Source: Solea solea (lineage: Eukaryota > Chordata > Actinopteri > Pleuronectiformes > Soleidae). Taken from it: 64,000 nucleotides of DNA. The stretch is from assembly GCF_958295425.1 (NCBI RefSeq), contig NC_081147.1, positions 4,609,290 through 4,673,289 on the forward strand, in the 5' to 3' direction. Each line of letters opens with the position of its first letter. Within the stretch, counting starts at the first letter, position 1. The notes beneath the pieces were generated by a model. The model was not told the origin of the DNA and did no database searches. It saw nothing but the letters and a program-made list of their open reading frames with translations. A program made the translations under genes and the position numbers. Of the stretch, positions 58,446-64,000 are shown one piece after another.

Positions 58446-60611
58446 AGTTTCCTGATTCATCTAATTAAAATGATCATGGATGGATAATTGCCAAACAAAT
58501 AGATAATGGCTGGAAAAACTTGGTACTACATGAACGGATAATGTTCAATTTAAAAGTCAACAAATAAGACGGAACTTCTCAGCAGCGAGTTATGTTGAGA
58601 AGTAATACATTTGTTGACTTTGGATGAACGTGCAACAGTTTTAGATACTAAAGATTTCACAGTGATTCAATGTACTTACATTCTGCAGCATCATCATGGT
58701 ACAAGCATTATAGCCAGTGATTGTATACATGAGCACTAACCTACACATGTAGAAGTGCTTCCCAGTAATGATGCTTGCACACGGTTCAGTGTAATTATAC
58801 AGGCAGGGCAGCAGAGCATCCAGGTTATTGGGGAAGAAAGTACTTAAAATCCAAGATTTATAGTTTAGATTCCCAAATATATTAATTTTCTTGTCTCAAT
58901 TTCAAACAATATGGATAATTAATGTTTTGTAATGCATCTCTGTTAGATCACCTTTAAACAACGGAAGTGTCATTTGTTTTTCTGATACAAATTTATATGA
59001 AAGGTGACCTTTATCAAGGTACAATTTTCATTGGCGTTCATCAGTGTGAACTTGCATTTTCTGTGTTTTCTCCAGAGGGTCCTTGGAGCAAATACTGAAA
59101 GAGAGTGACGCGCGGTGAAATGAAATTGAGGGAAGTTTTAGAATGCGTGGATAATGTCAAAGTGAATTCAAGGTGTATTTGAAGAGATAAGTTTGAAGAG
59201 GAAATTCGCCCCACAGCTGGTGGCGGGAGCTCCTGGTGCATGGTCTGAGTCAAATGCACTTCCACAGAAACGTACTGAGCGTGGATTAGCGGTAGTGCTG
59301 GTTCTGTGTTTGAACACAGGGTTGAGCCTATAGCCAAAAGGGAATCAATCACAAACCCCTGATGCTAAACACGAAGCAGCTTTTGTGTAAATCAAACATG
59401 GCGGCCGTTGAAGAGCAGCTGTCTTTTTATTCAGCTTTGACTTCTATTTTAAGTGCCTTGCTCCATGGAGCGCCCCTGGCTACACCATTATAGCCATCGC
59501 TCCTAGAAAAGCGTTGTTGGTTGCTCCTCTTAGTGGGATGTAACTACACCCCTTACAGACATTTCCATTTGTTCTCAACAGTCACGATTGTTTGTGCAAC
59601 CCCGTCAAGAAAGCAGACTCGCTCCGGTCACAGATCCGTGGTTTGAAACAAAGACGTACGAGATGTTCCGCACATAGAAGTCGAACCCTTAGTTACTTCA
59701 CCAGTCATCAAGTCGTGTGTTCTTCTGTCCCCTCCCCTGTACCCACTCTCAGCACGGACTATCTTTTCCTGTGACCTTCAAAGGATGTGCGCTATAGCCA
59801 ATGAATCGAAAGGTAAACTGGACGCTTCATTATGCAGGACTTCTAATGGTCATCGCATGCTCAGGGTCAGCGTGAGCCCCGCGGCCTATTTCACACACAA
59901 CGAGGCACAGATAATGTAAATAATAATGTCGATCCCTCATGAATACATGATTCAATGCACACCCGAATGCTGACATGAGTCACACACCTGCATGCGAGTC
60001 AGTGAGCAGGATCGCTTGATTCCCTGTCTGTGTTGTCATGAAAACATGATTAAAAGGTCCATATGCATAAGACACAACCTATTAAAGAGAATACAGAGAA
60101 CAGGCGGGACTTCATATACTGTTGTACATTTGGTCAGCGGGCAGCATCTGCAACTGGTTGAATTTGGGCTTCGTGGAGATCGGCGATGGACTTGGCCATT
60201 TTTTTCCCCAACCGTTGCGCATGACGCTGACGCACGGCTACCAGCTGTGTAGTATGGTTGGCATTTCGCAGGCCTGAGCTCTAATGGCCGGTAATTGCAC
60301 AGTCGGTCAGCGGATTAACAACGTTTCAAATCGAACATGTCTAAAAAAACACACTATATGCCGTGAAGTGTAGAAAAAGTGGCTCCTCTCCCAGCTGCAT
60401 TTCAGCGGCAGGCAGTAATACTCAGAGGAATGTGAAATGATCATCAAATTTAATGTTGCATACAACATTGCAGTTTAAACACTTCATTTTATATAATTGT
60501 GCTTTAAACATTTCTTATTCTTGTTTAAAAATCACATTACATGAAAGTTACGGAGAACGATAAAAAGGTGCGTTAAAGGCAAAGCAAGGAAAGATTGGGG
60601 TGCATCAAAGA
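58446..60611. other. No gene; possible regulatory stretch 59800-60340
   Basis: Frames up to 103 codons (59041-59352 minus) lack domains. The 59800-60340 block is repeat-free and locally GC-balanced, with motifs such as cttcattatgcagg, tcatgaatacatgattcaat, ggtaattgcac and ggattaacaac. It could be a conserved element (inference). Confidence 0.45.
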
Positions 60612-60704
60612 TTTGTGCTGGTGCAAACGTCAGCACCAGCACAAAATTCAGGGCTACGTCAGGGCTCCAGACTAACAAAAAGTTAGTCTGGAGCCCTGAC
60701 GTAG
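60612..60704. repeat. Two adjacent perfect hairpins
   Basis: The first hairpin has 13-bp perfect arms (60612-60624, tttgtgctggtgc; 60633-60645) with an 8-base loop. The second has 23-bp perfect arms (60654-60676 and 60682-60704) with a 5-base A loop. The second hairpin contains cagggctccagactaac in both orientations, which resembles hAT transposon ends, so it may be a minimal head-to-head transposon remnant. Confidence 0.9.
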
Positions 60705-62936
60705 TGAGGACATACTGGGTCATACTCACATTTAAGAACAAGACAAAACCACTGAAAACCTCAGGATTAAAAACATAATGCATTGCACTCCTTCAATCTT
60801 TTAAACCTTCTCCCCCTTGCCCTAAGTGTTTATCCATATCATTCTACTCGTAATATTCATTCATGCTACTGTCGCTCCTGCCACTCATTCTCTGAGTTCC
60901 TTATTGACACCATTTTTGGGGTGTTAACTTATGAACCAAGAGTTTGCAGCAGCACTCTCTGTTGCCTGTCAGTGGAAGATGAACGATACACAGCTGTTTG
61001 GCAGCTGCCAGTCATACATAGTGGAGTATTTGCCGTTGTGTGATTCTCCAGAATGTCAAGATGGCCATTCTGCTTAGATATGACAAATGAGTGCCATGTT
61101 GTTTCTGCAAGTCCACGTGGACCTCATGAGGGTTATTTTTGGGATGATAACAAGGGTGGGTTTGTGGGTTTGTTATGGTGGCCCCAAAAATATCTGTCCA
61201 TGTAACTTTATGCAGGTCCCATATGGTTTAATTAACATGGGCCCCACATGGAAAGCAAATGTGGGCAAACACTGGTGGGGCCACCATGGAAACCCTGCAT
61301 GGGACCCCCCGAATATAACACTTATGGGGCCCATAGAGATACTGGCTGGGAATATGTTAACACAACGTAGTTGCAATAATTCAAAAAGAAAATAAATACA
61401 TTTGCCTGTGAGAGATATTTAAAAAAGCAATAAAATATTGTATAAATCAAGATAAAATGATGCAAAATAAATTTGTTTATACTGTTATCGCACTTAAATT
61501 ACCTTGGCTCACTCAGGAGAAATTGTTAAAGCTGTAACTCTTTTGCATAGTGGTGAACATTGCAGAGGCATAATCAGCACGGCGTCAACTCATTTGACAA
61601 TGGTTTAAACGTCACTGATAATCATTGACATGTCAAAGTTACACACTGCAGCTTTAATAATGCGGCCTTTATCGTTGATGAAGACACAGATTTGAAAAAA
61701 GTGAACGCCTGCTGATCAGTATGCACCACCAGCATTAACAGGGGCCTCTAAGCGTTGTTCCTAATCAGAGAGCAGACAATACAGATGAGTGCGAGTTCCA
61801 TGAACAACGAGATAATGACAGATATCAGAGCGAGGCAGACTACGCTGGCACCAGTAATGATGAGCCCCCGCTGTTTTCTGCCTCTGTGTCCTTCCAGCTA
61901 TCTCCCTTTTCTTCCCTCTCCTCTCATTTGTATCATGTCTTCCACTTTCCCTCTTTCCCTCTGTCAACACACAGACATTCTATTAGAACAAGGCACTGAT
62001 AAGAGGCAAACTAATTCTCTCTTCGCTGCTCCCAACAGCAGTTCACAATAATGTCATGCACCATAACACCAGAACTGATTTGGTTATTGTATCCTGTATG
62101 AGGCTTATTTTTCATTTTACACCTTACAAAAGAAAAAAAAAGAACAGTTTTTGTTTTGGTGAATCATCACTGATGCTCCAACCGAATCAAGATATGAATT
62201 AATAAGAGTTCCAGTTGGCAGAATAATAATGCAATAATGTAATAATGTCATAGAAAGCAATGCCACAGGTGACTCTAGGCAATCTCTACTTCTCTGAAAC
62301 TCTCTTCCGATGCTGATATGTGTTTTTGTTGTGTTTATTGCATGGAAACTGTTTTTTCCATACAGTTTCTTTTTAAAGAAGCTGTATGTAGAGGAGGTTT
62401 ATTGGAAGATCCATTAGGAGCATCTGCATGCCCTGTGATTGGTCAAAGACTCCCTTGGATGCTTCACATTGGGTTGTATGTCATTCTCTCTCTGTAAAAA
62501 TCCAAAAGCCTGACGTTACAACAGCTAAAGCACATTGTTTTACTGCCTTAAAAAGCAGCAACAGGTAATGAATTGTTATAAGGAAAAATTCAGTCTATGA
62601 CATCCATTGGGACTAGTAGTTATCCTACACCCACCACATTGTGTACAGCCAGTTGGTTGGATGACTCATGGGTGATTTAATATTTATAGGGATGTTATTA
62701 TTTTTTCCAACACTGACTCACATTGCATACAGTACAAAACTTGAATATGGTATCTCTGCTGCAGCAGCAGCTGCTTCCTCTGCTGCCAAAATGAATGTCA
62801 GGTATGTCAGGATTCCCCCACTTCTGCACTGAGAACCATCAGGAGCATAAAAAACACTACTTGTTTACCCAGTAAATATCAGTTATGTTGAGAATCCAGC
62901 TCTCCCTAAAACTGAATTGCAACTATTTTAATGTAT
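60705..62936. other. No gene; dispersed repeat at 61180-61350
   Basis: 61180-61350 holds a copy of the repeat seen at 36740-37060. The 102-codon plus frame 61087-61395 is its translation. Other frames are short and without domains. Confidence 0.5.
61180..61350. repeat. Dispersed tgggccccacatgg-type repeat
   Basis: Includes acatgggccccacatgg, ggtggggccaccatggaaac and ttatggggcccatag, a self-complementary, tandem-like texture shared with 36740-37060. Confidence 0.55.
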
Positions 62937-63115
62937 ACGCACCTGCCACTTTATTAGGTACACGTGGCAGCCAACAGTGCACCACGTAGTGGCACCCGGT
63001 GTGGTCTTCTGCTGCTGAAGCCCATTTGCTTTAAGGTTTGGTGTGTCGTGCATTCATGGCCTTTTGTAATGAGTGTTTATTTCAGACTCTTCCTTCAGAT
63101 CAGCCCATCCATCAC
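62937..63115 (-). pseudogene. Tc1-like transposon relic (gccactttattagg family)
   Basis: The left end reads cacctgccactttattaggt and acac, the terminal repeat of a well-known fish Tc1-like family. It is followed by a reverse-complement piece of its transposase gene (ggcacccggtgtggtcttct, gctgctgaagcccatttgct, ttggtgtgtcgtgcattca), with the sequence between the end and this piece deleted. The minus-strand frame contains stops. Family recognition is from memory. Confidence 0.7.
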
Positions 63116-63844
63116 CAACAACCATGCCTTGTTAAATGTTTCCATATGTCTCCATGAAGGTACAATTATGAGAATGCCTTCAGGTTAGAAGCATCTGAAA
63201 CAGGAAAAACACACACAAATTATTTTTTTTCCAGTTGCAATGATGAATGTCCTCAAATGCATTTGCATAATTTCCAATCTATTCTTGCTGTCAGATGGTC
63301 AAGGCAATAAATTGTTTCCAGCACACCCAATCCAATAGCAGGAGCTGCAGTTATTAAAATTCAACAGCATCAGACATATTAACTATAAACGTAACTACAC
63401 AATAGGAGATATGGTGTAAAACTAAACCAGCATCTATACATGCAGATACAATCCTCTTATCAGAATCAATATACAAGTTTAGGTGTGTTCGCTCACTCAG
63501 TATCAAAATATTTTCCAACAGAAATTAGGGTATTTTGGAGACTCAATAAACGAAAGATAATCTTGACTGCATGGCTACTTTGGCACAGATTATGAAAGAT
63601 TCCATCCAACAATTCACAAAGGTCAAGGATCGATTGGACTTACATCTCTTGCCACAATGTTCATTAGCCAATCTGTGTCTCCATTGTAGTGCAGATTCTG
63701 TGTAGGCCGTGTACCGTAGCTTTGTGGCGTTGTGGGAGATTACCAAGAGTGCAGATAATTCATAAAGAGTGTTCAGTAGACTAGACAAATAACATGCACA
63801 CAATTATGTTTTGCTTCATTTTTCAGGCATACAGTATATTTGGA
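63116..63844. other. No gene recognised
   Basis: Open frames under 90 codons, no repeat recognised. Confidence 0.5.
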
Positions 63845-63955
63845 TGGACTGGCGAACTGTCCAGGGTGTACCCCGCCTATCGCCCGATGTAGCTGAGATT
63901 GGCACGGCACCCCCCGCGACCCTCTGGTTGAGGATAAAGCGGTAGATGATGACTG
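63845..63955 (+). repeat. V-SINE 3' tail copy
   Basis: ggactggcgaactgtccagg, gtgtaccccgcctatcgccc, gatgtagctgagattggcac, cccgcgaccctc and gaggataaagcggtagatga form the family's 3' segment in sense orientation, ending in gatgactgactgac repeats. Confidence 0.8.
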
Positions 63956-64000
63956 ACTGACAGTATATTTGTGGTTTATCTACTGAAAATAAAATTGTAA

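Noticed and set aside
61087..61395. 102-codon plus-strand frame with GPTWK and WWGHHGNPAW text
   Set aside because: It is the translation of a dispersed gggcccacatgg-type repeat also present at 36740-37060.

Overview
The window looks like intergenic or intronic DNA from a ray-finned (teleost) fish. It is AT-rich, holds many short microsatellites, and is packed with repeats typical of fish: V-SINE copies with the DANA-type core, hAT miniature elements, Tc1-like and piggyBac-like relics, RTE-like and other non-LTR LINE fragments, and one Ty3/Gypsy LTR retrotransposon. No host protein-coding gene could be identified with confidence. Almost all open frames are 60-130 codons and look like chance or repeat translations. 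Two short exon-like segments (165-284 and 24636-24772, both minus strand) are listed as weak candidates.

The only long coding sequences belong to a nearly perfect Ty3/Gypsy element at 17176-22836, minus strand. It has two 250-bp LTRs that differ at 2 positions, a 4-bp target duplication (atat), a primer-binding site matching a tRNA-Leu 3' end, an intact gag with a CCHC knuckle, and an intact 1264-codon pol frame (protease, RT, RNase H, integrase, all catalytic residues visible). Gag and pol overlap in the -1 relation, and a canonical slippery heptamer, G GGA AAC, lies in the overlap. It is much more GC-rich than its surroundings and appears to be a young insertion.

The rest is a record of DNA transposition. 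Four elements end in perfect 8-bp duplications and are therefore exactly bounded hAT-type insertions: 4988-5797 and 38351-39061 (same family, opposite orientations, 33 kb apart), 43650-44025, and 45641-46864 (with a BED-finger remnant of its parent transposase). Others are a TTAA-flanked MITE (3810-4423), a small hAT-like MITE (12546-12733), a 226-bp near-palindrome with an AT core (25930-26155), an eroded hAT cluster (32982-34455), a broken piggyBac transposase (14340-15165), a Tc1-like relic with a foldback (49373-49640), and a relic of a second Tc1 family (62937-63115).

Other features are a 38-bp minisatellite (57753-57954), a pair of adjacent perfect hairpins (60612-60704), and several repeat-free AT-rich stretches full of homeodomain-like ATTA motifs that could be conserved regulatory elements. 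That last reading is inference and needs alignment. I found no CRISPR, tRNA or rRNA gene, no operon, and no convincing undescribed system. The items most worth following are the intact Gypsy copy with its frameshift signal and the precisely bounded hAT families.
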